A stretch of DNA of 64,000 nucleotides from Dysidea avara (taxonomy: Eukaryota > Porifera > Demospongiae > Dictyoceratida > Dysideidae), in contig NC_089274.1 in the NCBI RefSeq assembly GCF_963678975.1, positions 1,104,001-1,168,000 of the forward strand, in the 5' to 3' direction. Below are positions 43,895-56,608 of the stretch, in pieces (position 1 is the stretch's first letter; every line of letters begins with the position of its first letter). A model generated the notes under the pieces. That model saw only the letters and a list, made by a program, of their open reading frames with translations. It had not been told where the DNA came from and made no database searches. The position numbers and the translations under genes are program-made.

Positions 43895-44716
43895 AGAATC
43901 AAATCAAACTTTACTTGAAACATGTAAAGGAAGGTCATTGACGTAAACCAAAATAATAATGGAGCCAGAACAGTTCCTTGTGGTACACCCGCATTACATG
44001 GGTCACCTTGTTTATTATTTAACACCACTTCTTGTGATCGATCAGAAAGGAAGTTCTTAATCCAAGTCAAAAGAGGTCCTTTAATACCATAAAATTGTAA
44101 CTTGTGGAAGAGACCGGAGTGGGGGACCTTGTTAAAGGCTTTACAGGAGTCAAGCAGCAACACATCACACTGTCCTTGTTGGTTTAAGCATTGTGCAAAA
44201 TCATTTACTGTTATAATTAATTGTATCTCACAACTCCTATGCTGCCGGAAGCCATGTTGTTCATCTCTTAAAGCTTGATGACGATTCAAATGTTCAAACA
44301 TACTAGAGTAGATAACATGTTCCATGATTTTTGAGCACATACATGTTAGTGATACAGGACGCTAGTTGGCAGGGTCCTTCCAGAGCAGGTAATGCAGGTT
44401 TCCATATGTCAGGTATGGATCCTTGGTATAGTGATGTTTGGAAAATTATAGAAAAGGTTATAGAAAGGGCAGGGGAAATTTCATTTGCTACCTCTTGAGA
44501 AAGTAAGATGGAAGATTGTCTGGGCCCTTTGTGGGGCTTCAAATTATGAAGTAATTGAGATAACCCATCAGAGTGTATGTAAATTGGTGGAATTTCAGGA
44601 AGAGGGTTACCTTCTAATACTGCTACATTAGTGTCTTCTTGAGTAAAAACCGAAGAGAAATATTCAGCTAGAACATAGACAAAGAGTGCAGTCCTCCAAT
44701 AAAATACAGTGTTCAC
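43895..44716 (-). mobile_element. LINE fragment (reverse transcriptase, N-terminal half)
   Basis: Minus-strand non-LTR RT: PHKGPRQSSILLSQEVANE and SIPDIWKPALP upstream, then SKIMEHVIYSSMFEHL, QHGFRQHRSCEIQL, DVLLLDSCKAFNKVPH and AGVPQGTVLAPLLF. It stops at the edge of the inverted duplication before the FADD motif. One frame break separates the two ORFs near 44345. A CR1/Jockey-like clade is likely; the family differs from the other two LINE fragments. Confidence 0.85.
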
Positions 44717-47490
44717 TAGTACGTATCTGTAAGAATTGATAGTGCATGGAACAAGGGATACAGAATGTGTGTGAATACAGAATTTGCATTAACTGAAAGT
44801 ATCAAAAAATTGTTCCGATTGTAGATACTGCACATTACAGATGTTGGCCAAAATTCCATCTAGGCTTGAATCTGTTGTACATGCACATTTTCTCGATTTA
44901 ACTTTTCAGTATTTGACTCTTTGTATTATTTGTTTTTGTTTTGTTTTATTTGTGTTCATAGAATCTTTGACATGTCCCCTACCAGTTTTGTAGATTATTG
45001 GATTGTTTAAAAAGCTGTTTTGACATTAATGGATGTGTTAATTAGACATTGATCACCACATTTATGCCACTGTGTTCTTTGTACTATTGACAATAATGTG
45101 TATATACATGCAATATATTTTGGTTATATAAACGCTCTTGGATGAAAGTACAGGGCTATCATTAACGTGGCAGCAGAGCTCTGCTATTAACTTATTATTA
45201 TGCATATACATGTACAACCTGTTGATCATGACACTTGAAGATGAGGATACCTGTATAATCTGGACACTTAGCATATCCGACTTTTAATAAAAAAAATTTT
45301 ATTAGCAAGATACACGCGTCTACACTGGAAGCAGGTTTTCAAGGCTCTGTTATGGATCGTCAGATAACTTTTAAACCCTTTCCAGGTTCTAGCAGGAATG
45401 GCCAGCATGACATCTACTTTCACGTAAAATGTAACAGCTTAATACGGCCTTCTTCATGGTACAAAGTAGGGGGTTTAACATTACACATAGAACCATTGGC
45501 CATGAAAATATTGGCTCACCTCAACAATCCAGGCGCAAACTTTTTAACGATTCCAGGTTATACCAGGCTAGATCTATCCTTTCTTGAATACTTCAGCTAG
45601 CTATACCGTTCGTGACGAACGTTTTACACGGTACAAATAATTTTATAAAAATCACTATCTCAATCCAATAGTCGCATACCCTGGCTGAGCACTGATTATT
45701 AATGACGCGCGCGCTATATTGCGTGGGCGAGTTGCAATGGAGAAGTATTACGTTCTTGAAAGTTTAATTCATCAACTTTTCAATGGTCAATAGTCCTTGT
45801 ACATCATGCTTTTTTTGATCACGTGATACATCTTTGTATTTTGTACATGTAATCAAATAAATATTTTGAAAAATGGTCATTATAAAAATTTCAAGTTACT
45901 TGTTGCAGTTCTGCAACGTATAAACCTGTGGAAAAACAGTAACATTTAAATTGGTGAATTTAAAAAAATCTTTATCACGCACACACTACACACACACACA
46001 CTACACACACACTACACACACACTACACACACACTACACACACACTACACACACACTACACACACACACACTACACACTACACACTACACACACACACTT
46101 CACTACATATTCACATAAAAATAAAACACTACACGGTATGGTAATGGTTGTTTACATTGGTTAATTTTGTGGTGTGCCACATATAGCAACAAGGGAAATG
46201 TGTATCTGTGATCAAGAATTTAATTTAGTTTGTAATATCAATCTTTGTCAACTAGAGATGAACTGGCTATTGGTAAAAAGCGAGGGGTAGCCAATGCCTT
46301 GGGAATCTTGTATGCTATGTGAGAAATCCAATCAGAAATACACAAATATATTAGAAACCAAATCCTAAATCCAAAATCATGTAAAAATAAAGGAGAAAGT
46401 GAGTTTAACAAAGTAGACAATGATCGATCATGAATAACTAGAACAAGATGTAGATCAACAACTGTACAGGTAGTTACTAGTTAGCAATATCACTAAATGC
46501 TTTTAAAAATACATAAAGATTGGGAATCTCGTATACGCCAGTTTGGTGCTTTGCTTGGGCATTGGCAACCCCTCTGGTACACCATTTCTGTGTTTTGCGT
46601 GGGCGTTGGGTACCCCTCGGGAAAAATAAAATAATGAAAGACTATACAGAAGCTGATCTGTACAGAAGATGAGCCCTGCACAGCTACGTGGGCTTCTTTT
46701 TACAAAGCATACACTCACCTTATTTGCACATTGCCCAATCATCATCATGGACGCTTCCACCTCCCACCGTGCACTAAAGTAATAGAAACAAACATCATTA
46801 AATAATATAAGCATTAATATTATTATAGCATAACACAGCAGCACAATATTACAGCATGATAAACAAACCAAAGTATTTATACAGAAAACTATGTCATAGA
46901 CATTTAATCGTCTTTGAGCAAGGCCATTTTAACGAAGGCGCAAATTGGGCGTGGGCGGGCAATTCATTACATTCTTTTCGCCATTTATAACTATCACTGG
47001 CAAACTAATGCATATACTATATCAAAGAACGTATATATTTAAACAGTTGTATGATACTTATAGACTGTTTATATAAAAGTTGCTAAAATTAACAGGTTTT
47101 TGTAGAATCAATTTTATTTTTAAAATTCTAATTGAACAAACAGTACATTTTCATACTGTAGCTGAATGACATTAAAATACATTGAATTGTCTGATATGGT
47201 AAGGTATCACTTAAACATCTTGATAATCAGGACACTCAGTACAGTCAGTTGGTTCCAACATCATGTCCTTAATACAAAGGTTTCACTGTATACATTCAGT
47301 CGCTCACATCAAACAGTAAGTGGCAATTTATATAAACAAAGCAGCCCAACTTAGTGTTGACATACAAGAATGATGCATAAGTAAATTGAGTACACTATAG
47401 CTACTTGCTCATACAACCTGGTTGAGCTTTTAGTGATCCTAGATGGTCAAGGTTTAGGATTAATACTCCCACCGCATAGTATATAGCCTG
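44717..47490. other. Gene-poor interval
   Basis: Mostly AT-rich and unassigned. An isolated ORF at 45352-45600 (82 codons, starts MDRQITFKPF) has no recognised domain. A CpG-rich patch at about 45700-45750 precedes ATGGAGAAGTATTACGTTCTTG, which is followed by a stop after 18 codons. On the minus strand, 46702-46775 looks like an exon (reads RWEVEASMMMIGQCANK, then donor GTGAGTG), but no partner exons were found. Confidence 0.4.
45979..46100 (+). repeat. ACACACACT minisatellite
   Basis: About twelve units of CTACACACACA-type repeats of 8 to 12 bases. Confidence 0.95.
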
Positions 47491-47772
47491 TAGAGGTGGG
47501 ACAATATAGTATTGGAAAGTATCAACAGTATACATAATACATTGGCTTAAAATATCATGATATAATAATAATTACGATAATTATTAGAAACAGTACATGT
47601 CAGATATTCTTAAGACAGATCATAATACTAACATTTTTGTAAATTAGCATCTACATACTTTCTAATATTCATTTCAGTACACCAGATAATTATGTTGCGA
47701 TATGTCAATCTAGTGAAATTTGTATTGATTCACTCAATATGGTGGTTTATTGATATCATTGTCCCATCTCTA
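47491..47772. mobile_element. hAT-like MITE with TAGAGGTGGGACAATA ends
   Basis: 282 bp, starting TAGAGGTGGGACAATAT and ending ATTGTCCCATCTCTA. The flanks ATAGCCTG and ATAGCCTA match at 7 of 8 bases. Its terminus is close to that of the elements at 556 and 15664. Confidence 0.8.
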
Positions 47773-47809
47773 ATAGCCTATTAAGCTGTAAAGAACATCA
47801 TAGTAGTAT

Positions 47810-47865
47810 CAAGAGTACATAATAATAGAAGAGGGAGGCCCTTTTCTATTATTATGTACTCTTGG
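47810..47865. repeat. 56-bp hairpin
   Basis: CAAGAGTACATAATAATAGAA pairs with TTCTATTATTATGTACTCTTG around a 14-bp spacer. Confidence 0.9.
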
Positions 47866-47934
47866 TAGTATGCAATACTTATAATATATAACCAAGGGAA
47901 GATCACGAACTGGTGCACATTCAGTAAGCATACT

Positions 47935-49385
47935 AGCTGTAGTGAGTAACATCTTCACACCACCATTCTTCTTCTACATCCTTTTCTATATCACCAGCAG
48001 AGGTGTCAAATAAACTCTACACAGTGTGTTTGTATTGGAATAATATCATGAAATCTTTATACCACAAGAATGCACTAGTATGTAACACTGATATATTACA
48101 GTAATATAAAAGAGCAGAAGTAACAAACACACGAAGGCACAACATGCCATACATAATAGGTACCAAAAATGACAAAATTCAGCTTGTGAGTTCAATCACA
48201 GAACTCTGATCATGAGTGCCTGCTAAAATAGGATGATCTGTGCAAACTTTTCTAGTAGTCAGACACAACTGCATCACAATGATAATTTTCAAAGTACATA
48301 AGTTCAAAATGGTCTGGCATCAGTAAAGCAATGCTTGCATTAACATCAGGTAATACAGCAAATCACAAATTGCGCGTTCTTGAGCTACAGATGGGTCTTA
48401 CCACTCTCCATTTAATGCCCTCTGAGTCTTCAGTACAATCAAATACTGGCGTTTGAAATATAGTGCAGTAGCAAGTACTTCAACATGGGTAGCCCAAGTT
48501 TTTGTTTCCCATACATGTTTAATTTGCTCTTCTATTGTGGCTTCGTTTACACCTGGGATTAGATAAGTTGAAAAAATCTCTTTGTTTAGATTTTCCATAC
48601 GATACACAACACTCTGTACTGTGGGGTGCTCCTCTTGTGTTCTAAATAACTGATAAGAAATTCCTCTATAAAAACAGTTCCCATCGCCAACCATAGTTAC
48701 TATTGTTCAACCACTGTTTGTCATAAATGATAGTATGTTGTCCTAAATATAGAATAAATAATAACAGGTAAAACCATTTGTCATTATCGTACCGTCTTTT
48801 TGCTGTTATTCCAAGTAGATATCATGGTACATTTTCGTTTGACACAGCATTGCTTCAGAGTGCCTGGTCCACCATACTTAGGCTTATCCTTACAGTATTT
48901 ACAAACACCACATTCTTTTTGCTGTGCATCCTAAACACTTATAGCACCTTCGACGTGCATTTCTACCTTCTGTTGCTGGCTCTGCTCCTTGCATTTTAAT
49001 ACCACTAGCCTACATGAAAACAAACATCAATATTCACTTCAGAAAATTGCACATCAATATAGCTTACACTTTTGGCCAACCTATCTGCCTTAATTCCAAC
49101 CTTTTTTGAAGATATTTTCTTTCTTTGCTTCATTTTCTTCATGGTAGAACACTGCAAGGTCAATTTAGCTCGTCTCATGCATACTGCAATAAACTCTTTG
49201 AGTTTGGGCGCAACAATTATCCTTCAGACTTTGGGAGCTGTGCATGATACTTCCAATATAAATCATTCAAGTCAATCCTCAGCTGCTGTGCTAATGGAAC
49301 ATCAGCATCTGTCAAATTTTCAATCGTTTTCAGAATGATGCGAGCTTTGATAGATTCTTCAGTGATGTTAAGTTTCTACATAAAT
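47935..49385 (-). pseudogene. Decayed gene with CXXC zinc finger and OTU cysteine protease domains
   Basis: Read on the minus strand, 49080-49385 gives a helical, lysine-rich region (ITEESIKARIILKTIENLT, later RRAKLTLQ). 48790-49010 gives a CXXC finger (RRRCYKCLGC, then CGVCKYCKDKPKYGGPG, KRKC). 48405-48690 gives an OTU domain (VGDGNCFYRGISYQL with the catalytic Cys, WATHVEVLATALYF). 47935-48013 gives an acidic tail. Splice sites between blocks look normal, but the frame is broken at about three places: a shift near 49236, a shift inside the CXXC finger near 48918, and a TGA just before the OTU motif near 48710. Similar domain sets occur in large DNA transposons of the KDZ/Zisupton kind, as far as I recall, so a transposon origin is likely; host origin cannot be excluded. 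Confidence 0.65.
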
Positions 49386-49493
49386 GCACAAGTGTATAGC
49401 TAACCACTTTAGTCATAACAAATGCAGACAAGTACGTATTAGCTGACTCAGAGTTTATTTTACTATAAATTTTTTTTTTTTTTACAAAATGGC

Positions 49494-49737
49494 CCTATAG
49501 CCAGGCCTAATATATTTTGTGGAATGGACTTGCAGACTGGACTCACAGACTGAGCTGGAAGCAGATTAACAATAATCCAGCCATTATCTATCTCTTGTAA
49601 GGTTGGAGTCACTATTAACTACAGCCTACTGGAAGAACAAGATAATGCCTCCATTAGAAGAGATAGGTAATCCCTAGATTATTGATAAGAAGCTGTTTCC
49701 AGCCCAGTCTGTGAGTCCAGTCCACGAAATACATTAG
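49494..49737. mobile_element. MITE with imperfect inverted ends
   Basis: The left part (GCCTAATATATTTTGTGGA...GGACTCACAGACTGAGCTGGAA) pairs with the right (TTCCAGCCCAGTCTGTGAGTCC...ATACATTAGGC). 244 bp with no ORF. Confidence 0.75.
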
Positions 49738-51031
49738 GCCCTATTAGCCATGAAAAATACCCTAATATTTAATATCAGATAGCCAAGTTAAATTGTATTT
49801 TCTTGGAAGACATCCACCCTGATTTTGCAGATTGTTATAGTGCCTTGTAATATCATACGGCCAATGTAATGTCTCACACAAATTTTTTCAGCACATTAAG
49901 TATAATAAGCAGAATGAGCATATTTATATGATACTCCTAGGACTCATCCATTTATGTGAACAACACAAAGTAAGAACGCTCACTGCTGCTGACCACAAGT
50001 AACCATCATCAAGTATGTCTATAAATTAAATCCAGTGGTTCTGCTCTTACTGGTTGGGTTGACTGGTCAGCCAGTGCAGTACAGGCTATTGCAGGGGCAG
50101 TTCTAAACAATTTGTTGACTGGTTTCCAATTCAAAGGCAGAAAAGCCTATCAGAGGTGGGGGTCCATTCTGAGACATTTTAATTAAGCAATTTTAGTTCA
50201 ATATGAATAAAAACACTGTTTTACAGTTAAATCAAGTATACAGAAAGACTTGATGCATTATCGAACAGTTGCAGAAGTCAATAGCTTAATGGATAATTAT
50301 TGCTTAACACATTTAAGACTTGGAAGAACTGGAGAGAAGCAGTTTATGTAGTTTGATCACTAGAAGTAGTAATACACTTTGTCTTAGACATTTAAAAAGC
50401 TGACTGGTTTGGAAACCCTTAGAACTGTGCGTGGGCTATTGGATTGGTTGAGTGGTTGTATATACTGGCCAGAATGAGTGATTAGCTACTCACTTGAAGC
50501 AGGCTATTAGCCTGAAAATAGGCCTGGCAGTGTTAGATGTGCGGGCACTTTTCAGGCTACAATTCTAATCTGGTGGGGATAAGAGAAAAAAAAATGTCAC
50601 AAGTCCCACATTCATATGAGGCGATATATAGGGGGAACAGTAGCAATTAAATACTGAAAAACCCGGTTTTATAGGTTTTTGGGTTTTCACAATTTTGCGG
50701 CTAGCTAGCTACAGACCTTATTCTGACATTCGCTTGTCAGTATGTATAGGGAGCTCAGTCAGTGACTCTACTCCATCAACAATACTTCCCATGCACTATG
50801 CAATGTAGACTGGACAAATCACGGCCGAACTCGGAGGTAAGTTTTCCTTTTCATATTGAAGAAATATGCCTCAAAGTGATTAAGACCAAAGAGACTACGC
50901 AGCTGCAAATTATTTTACCTGTTTAGGCCACTCCAAGAAAATTCATTGTCTCTCATTTTACCTGTTTAGGCCACTCCAAGAAAACTCATTGTCTCTCATT
51001 TCCCGCCCGCATGCAAATTTTCTGCCCGCAT
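49738..51031. other. Non-coding, nothing recognised
   Basis: No credible gene. A direct repeat TTTTACCTGTTTAGGCCACT occurs twice at about 50917-50975, and GCCCGCATG-type sequences at its right end belong to the repeat family seen again at 56-58.5 kb. Confidence 0.5.
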
Positions 51032-51032
51032 G

Positions 51033-52660
51033 GCGAGGGGTCACCAACTCACGAAAAAGGGGTACAGATTTCAAAATCTTGAACAAATTTCTCAAGATTT
51101 CACGGATTTCAAAAGATTTCACAAAATCGAACGAGAGCTGCAAAATCTGATTTTAAATTACAGATTGGTGTAGAGTGATAAGTTCTGAAATCACCAAAAA
51201 ATAGTGGGAGAAAGAAACAGAAGTTCAGCAGGCATGTAGGAGCAAAGCCTCACGAAACTGAGAGGAATTTCGAAGCCATATAAAGCCAGGAGTAAAGCCA
51301 AGGCATAACTATTAAATGAAACCCTACAAAACCAGGAGCAACTTGCAGCTGAAGCCCTATAAACCAGGAAACATGGCCAATCATTCAGGGGAAATCCCAA
51401 GCGAAACTCCTCAAAACCAGGAGCAACTGTCAAAGCTCTATCTGGTGTGAAACCCCAGGAGCATCTGTATGCTTAAGTTGCTTTTGTAGTTGGTGTGTTG
51501 CTAAGTTTATGAAGTTTTGCTAAGTTTGTAGTTGCTAAGTAAATTCGAAGTGGAGTGGAACATAGGATTTCATTACTTTTGTGCAGGAGCAGTTTGCATG
51601 GATTCTCCTGGTTTTGTTTGGTTTCTTTCCCACAGCTCCTGGTTTTGTTTGGCTTCTACAACTCGCTTAATACAAATCTGAAACGGAGCGGAACACCGGA
51701 TTTCATTCTTACGTTTGTGCAGAAGCAGTTTGCATGGATTCTTCTGGTTTTGTTTGGCTTCTTTCCCTCAGCTCCTGGTTTTGTTTGGCTTCTACAACTC
51801 GCTTAATACAAATCTGAAACGGAGCGGAACACCGGATTTCATTCTTACGTTTGTGCAGAAGCAGTTTGCATGGATTCTTCTGGTTTTGTTTGGCTTTTTT
51901 CCCACAGCTCCTGGTTTTGTTTGGCTTCTACAACTCGCTTAATACAAATCCGAAACGGAGCGGAACACCGGATTTCATTCTTACGTTTGTGCAGGAGCAG
52001 TTTGCATGGATTCTTCTGGTTTTGTTTGGCTTCTTTCCCTCAGCTCCTGGTTTTGTTTGGCTTCTACAACTCGCTTAATACAAATCTGAAACGGAGCGGA
52101 ACACCGGATTTCATTCTTACGTTTGTGCAGAAGCAGTTTGCATGGATTCTTCTGGTTTTGTTTGGCTTTTTTCCCACAGCTCCTGGTTTTGTTTGGCTTC
52201 TACAACTCGCTTAATACAAATCCGAAACGGAGCGGAACACCGGATTTCATTCTTACGTTTGTGCAGGAGCAGTTTGCATGGATTCTTCTGGTTTTGTTTG
52301 GCTTCTTTCCCACAGCTCCTGGTTTTGTTTGGCTTCCACGACTCGCTCAATACAAATCCGAAACGGAGCGGAACATCGGATTTCATTCTTAATTTGATTC
52401 TCCTGGTTTTATACGGCTTCTTTCCCACTGCACCTGGTTTTGTGCGGCTTCCACAACTTGATTATACAAATCCGAAGTGGAGCGGAACATCGGATTTCAT
52501 TCTTACTTTTGTGCAGGACCCCTGCAGGAGCAGTTGAGTGTAAGCTACGGTACCAGAGCGAGTATAGAATCAGAATCACGATAACAACATAAGATTTCGT
52601 ATTTCAGGAAGGATTTCACTGAAGGTGTACGAGATTTCGAAGCAGTTGGTGACCCCTCGC
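51033..52660. mobile_element. TIR element carrying a 136-bp minisatellite
   Basis: Ends GCGAGGGGTCACCAACT and AGTTGGTGACCCCTCGC are perfect 17-bp inverted repeats, flanked by CGCATG on both sides (51027-51032 and 52661-52666). Most of the 1.63 kb interior is the tandem array at 51556-52535. No transposase is encoded. Confidence 0.85.
51556..52535 (+). repeat. 136-bp minisatellite, six full copies plus a diverged copy
   Basis: The marker GTTTGCATGGATTCT starts at 51592, 51728, 51864, 52000, 52136 and 52272, exactly 136 bp apart, with a degenerate unit to 52535. Each unit contains CTGGTTTTGTTTGGCTTC twice, so it grew from a shorter unit. The left flank (51290-51440) has the same word in reverse orientation (AAAACCAGGAGCA). 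Overlapping 75-130 codon ORFs are by-products, since 136 is not a multiple of three. Confidence 0.97.
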
Positions 52661-52661
52661 C

Positions 52662-53500
52662 GCATGGTGGTTCGTTATTTCATTATTTGCCCATGCAGTA
52701 ATTGCATTGCAGTTGCACACAGGCACTGAGAACAGCTTGGTGTGTAGAATACTTGTACATCCAACTTCATTACCATCCCATGTGATAGGCTTTTCTTATC
52801 TTGGCTGGTAGGCCGCCTAGCGAAGGAAATTTTTACTCGACCCATTCACAGAAAAACTAGGCTCCATGGAAAACATAGGCGAAGTTGTACTCACTTCTAT
52901 GCATGGCCTGATAGCCCAACAACACTTGAAACCACACTCAAAATCTGGGAGCTCTGCATGGGTGTCTTCCTTGGAGCACTGGAAATTTTGGAAAAATATA
53001 TAATCAATCACGTGAGATATTAAAATCCGTGTGTCTCTCGAACAAGGGAGCCCGGTTCCAAACCAAGGGTGGTAGTATAGTGATGGGACACTAAGGGTAA
53101 CATACTACGATATAGTCGGGGAATTGTTTCTTGTAACTTCATTTTCACGTTGCGGACCCTAACACTGGCATCAGCGTGTTTTTGCTTTGCTTTTTTGTTT
53201 TGTTTTGTTAATGCTTTACGGTGACCAGCACTGAAGGTCTGACAGCAACATGTGCTGCAGCCTTTAGAATTCTCCTAACCTAATAAAAATGGCTTTGAGT
53301 CTAGCAATTTACCTGAAATTTGTGCAATTATCCCCAAGAATTGATGTTAATAAAGTCAGTTTCTACCCTAGTGTCATTCAATTATGGAACAATTTACCAG
53401 CCTGATTATATAAGCTCAGTGTAATCTTTCGATATTTAAACCAGGCGCGTGCTCGCAGCCGGCCGAAGGCCTGGTTTACTGAAATTGTTTCCGGAAAAAC
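52662..53500. other. LINE 3' relics and unassigned sequence
   Basis: 53215-53275 repeats the GTGACCAGCACTGAAGGTCTG sequence of the inverted duplication arms. 53330-53405 reads SFYPSVIQLWNNLPA on the plus strand, the usual C-terminus of LINE reverse transcriptase proteins. Nothing else is recognised. Confidence 0.55.
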
Positions 53501-53502
53501 GT

Positions 53503-54868
53503 GTGTGTGTACCTATGTACATTATCAAGAGTTCATAATATATATACTGAGGAGAGTATCCTACTCCCATATACCCCTGTAGAAGGGCGTACTGTAAAGT
53601 TATGATGTAACGACAAGGTGTTGTGGTTGGTGACGTAAGCGAAGCCATTAAAATTCTAGAATCGATACGCTGTGACACGCCTTCGAAGCTAAAGTGCAGC
53701 CATATTACTTGAAGGACTAGCTAGTAACGCCTATACAGTCGTCTAAACTGGTGAAATATGCTTGTGCTTTAGTGAAAACGGCTAAAAGCTCCATAGCTTC
53801 GTTCGGTTGCTAGCGACGTCGTTAGGGAACATCTGTCACTGGATTAGCACCTGGCTTACTGAAAGATCTCAACAAGTAGTTTTAGATGGAGCCTCATCAG
53901 ACCCAGTAATTGTCCAGTCTGGGGTACCCCAAGGAACTGTTCTTGGCCCCTTGATGTTCCTCTTATACATTAATGACATTGCAGACGGTTTAAGTTCACC
54001 ATTACGATTATTCGCAGATGACTGCCTATTGTATAGAACAATCAACTCGGAAGAGGATGCCATCCAACTGCAGAATGATTTGGACCAACTATCTACCTGG
54101 GCAAACAAGTGGCAGCTACGGTTTAATGTAATCATGGTTCTTCCCAAAATGGAATATGCTGCAACTGTATGGGACCCATATTATCAAAATGATATCCAAC
54201 ACTTAGAGAAGGTGCAACATAGGGCTGCGAGATGGGTGTTAAATGACTTTAGTAGATACAGCTCAGTCACTGATATGTTACAGCAACTTTCCTGGCCAAC
54301 TCCCCAAGTACGTCGTAGGATATGTAGACTACAAACACTATTTAAAATCATCAACAATGAATGCCCTCTGTCTATTCCATCATATTACTTAGAAATGGAA
54401 AGAACCACCAGACATTACCATCCAAGATGTTACATTCTCCCCACTTCATCCACCAATATATTCCAACAAAGTTTCTTCTACAGAACAATTCGTGAATGGA
54501 ATGCTCTTCCCCCCAGAACAGTTGATAGTGTTGACATTGACCAATTTACTGATGAAGTCAAACAAATTTATAACACCTAATTTATGTATGTAAATCATTG
54601 TAACTGTAATTTTTCCTTTTTTTCCTGAGCTAACCAGCACTGGGTGCTGCCTGCTCAGTAATAATAAATAAATAAATAGGGACACGTTCAATCGATATTT
54701 TGTTTAGGAAATGACATCATTAGTTTTACAGAGAGAAACAGATGAACTCGGAAACATTACATCGTAACTTTACAATACGCCCTTCTACAGGGGTATATGG
54801 GAGTAGGATACTCTCCTCATGCAGTATATATATTATGAACTCTTGCATGACATTATGTACCTATCTAT
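53503..54868. mobile_element. Fold-back element enclosing a LINE fragment
   Basis: About 110-bp arms, 53503-53612 and 54752-54868, are inverted copies (shared core GAGAGTATCCTACTCCCATA, CCCTGTAGAAGGGCGTA). The LINE fragment at 53825-54672 lies between them. Outer boundaries are not fixed. Confidence 0.7.
53825..54672 (+). mobile_element. LINE fragment with internal deletion (RT palm and C-terminus)
   Basis: One open frame (53807-54580) reads SGVPQGTVLGPLMFLLYIND, then LRLFADDCLLYR (catalytic FADD) and WANKWQLRFN. It then jumps to the C-terminal MEYAATVWDPYYQNDIQ and EWNALPPRTV, skipping the region normally between. The frame is kept across the gap. The element ends with an AATAAATAAATAAA tail at about 54660-54678. 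5'-truncated and inactive. Confidence 0.88.
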
Positions 54869-54879
54869 GTTTGTCTGTA

Positions 54880-56032
54880 CGCACCCACGTGAGCAAACCA
54901 TTAGCTAAGTGGTAAAAGCAGCTTATCCACAACAAGTTAAGGCTAAGCAAAACCTGTAGTTAACTACCGCACTGGTTAGCTTTGGCTTGAAGGTGGTTTC
55001 TTTTCCGAGTTTTAAAACAGGTGTATAGCGACTATCCACAGGCTTCGAGATTGGCTTTCCTAGTGGGCTGTTCAGGTGTTCTACAACTGAAAAACGTCTC
55101 GTAGGCTTCCAGTAGATGCGTATCTCGCCGTTCTAAAAGTGGGCGTGACCCGTACTTACGCGAACGAAAATGAAGAGCAGCCCGGAGGCTTTGCTGCAAG
55201 AATTTTCAAAGAATAATACTATAGATAGACTATAAAACAGTTGAAAAGATACTTCTGTGCGTAATGTGTCGGTTAGAGCGGTTTATTACAATTATGCTTC
55301 CTTAGCAACACATAGAAACATATTTCGGAAAATACTTGTATTTCATGAATTACGAAATACTAAATTACAATGAAGTGTATGCGTAACTCTGTCTTTTACA
55401 GTATGTAAAATTGCAGAACAAAAACCTTATATAATAGTATAGCATTGGTTACGTTCAGGTAGAGCTACACAGTGGCGCCTGATTTTTAGAAGTAGTACAA
55501 CATCAACTTGTTTTAAAATGACATAATAGCAAAAAAGACTTTATTTAAATTTTAACTTTAGTATGGCTTGCAATGTGCAATTAATTCTAATTAATACTCA
55601 CTATAACAATCAATAGACGATATGCACAACTTGTTTGACCGTAAATATTCTAATAAACATGTGGTTTTTTATTGCGTCACGACGGTGAATGAACGTATTG
55701 TGGGCTATGGCAAAAAGTACGGGTCGCTTCAATAAGTAGACAGTAGACCTGTTGGGAACGCTTCCTTCAGACAGATGTATCCTACTACCTGGAAAGGAAG
55801 GTTTGGTGGGTAGGAAGCTCTATGTCGTAACTCTAGTGGCGAGTTTTTGTCCGAGCCGCATTTGCTACCCGCACTTTTATATGGGCTCACGAGACTCATT
55901 CACCGTCAACTTTGGCGCCGCTGGAATCTAATTGATCATTTTTCATTCGAATAATAACTTGTGCATATCCTCTATTGTGGTGGTGCCATGTGATGGCATG
56001 CAGGGGGCGTACAAAAGGGGTTTCCAGAACTA
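54880..56032. other. Non-coding, nothing firmly recognised
   Basis: No credible ORF. GTGACCCGTACTT near 55145 and AAGTACGGGTCGC near 55717 are inverted and might be ends of a further element, but I could not extend the match. Confidence 0.4.
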
Positions 56033-56440
56033 GTCTGGCGCGGCCGCCCTTCGCATAAAGAGGAAGGGTCTGGTCACTCTAGCATAGCCCGTTTGTAGAA
56101 GTGGAATGTAATTATAAACTGCTTTACGATGAATCACGTCACAATACGTGACCGGATAGAGAAATGGCGCGGGAAACTGTGAAGATATTTTGTGCTGGTT
56201 GTGGCGAGAATATCACAGCTTTAAGAGTGGATCACACCTTGGACAAAACTATACCTTCGTGGCACTATCTTTCTGATGAAGAATTCGAACAAACGGAAAC
56301 AAATGTCACAAAAATTCAGTAATTGCAGTAACGCAATTTGATTGGTGTTACCTGTTTTCGGTAACATGATACAAGTTTTGAATACTAGAGTGACCAGACT
56401 CGGCCCTTCCTCTTTATGCGAAGGGGCGGCCGCGCCAGAC
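56033..56440. mobile_element. 408-bp GC-ended TIR element
   Basis: Left end GTCTGGCGCGGCCGCCCTTCG...GGTCTGGTCACTCTAG and right end CTAGAGTGACCAGAC...CGCGCCAGAC form inverted repeats of about 60 bp. It is related to the termini of the next element (GTCTGGCG..GCCG.CC). Confidence 0.85.
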
Positions 56441-56608
56441 CAGGCCCAGCCAGGGGGTTCCGGAAGCCCCTTATGAAAATGGGGTTGGTGAGCCTACATA
56501 TTCAACTAGGGCCAATGAAACTTGATTACTAGTTTCTCGCTCAGATTTTTGAAATTTTGATGCGGGCGGGCGATTATTATTCATTATTGCCTACTCAGGG
56601 TGTGCTTA

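Noticed and set aside
45739-45795. ATGGAGAAGTATTACGTTCTTG as the start of a STK36/Fused-like kinase
   Set aside because: The first eight residues look similar, but a stop follows after 18 codons and no glycine-loop exon is found downstream.
51555-52537. Overlapping 75-131 codon ORFs as a repeat protein
   Set aside because: The unit is 136 bp, so successive units shift frame; conservation is at DNA level only.
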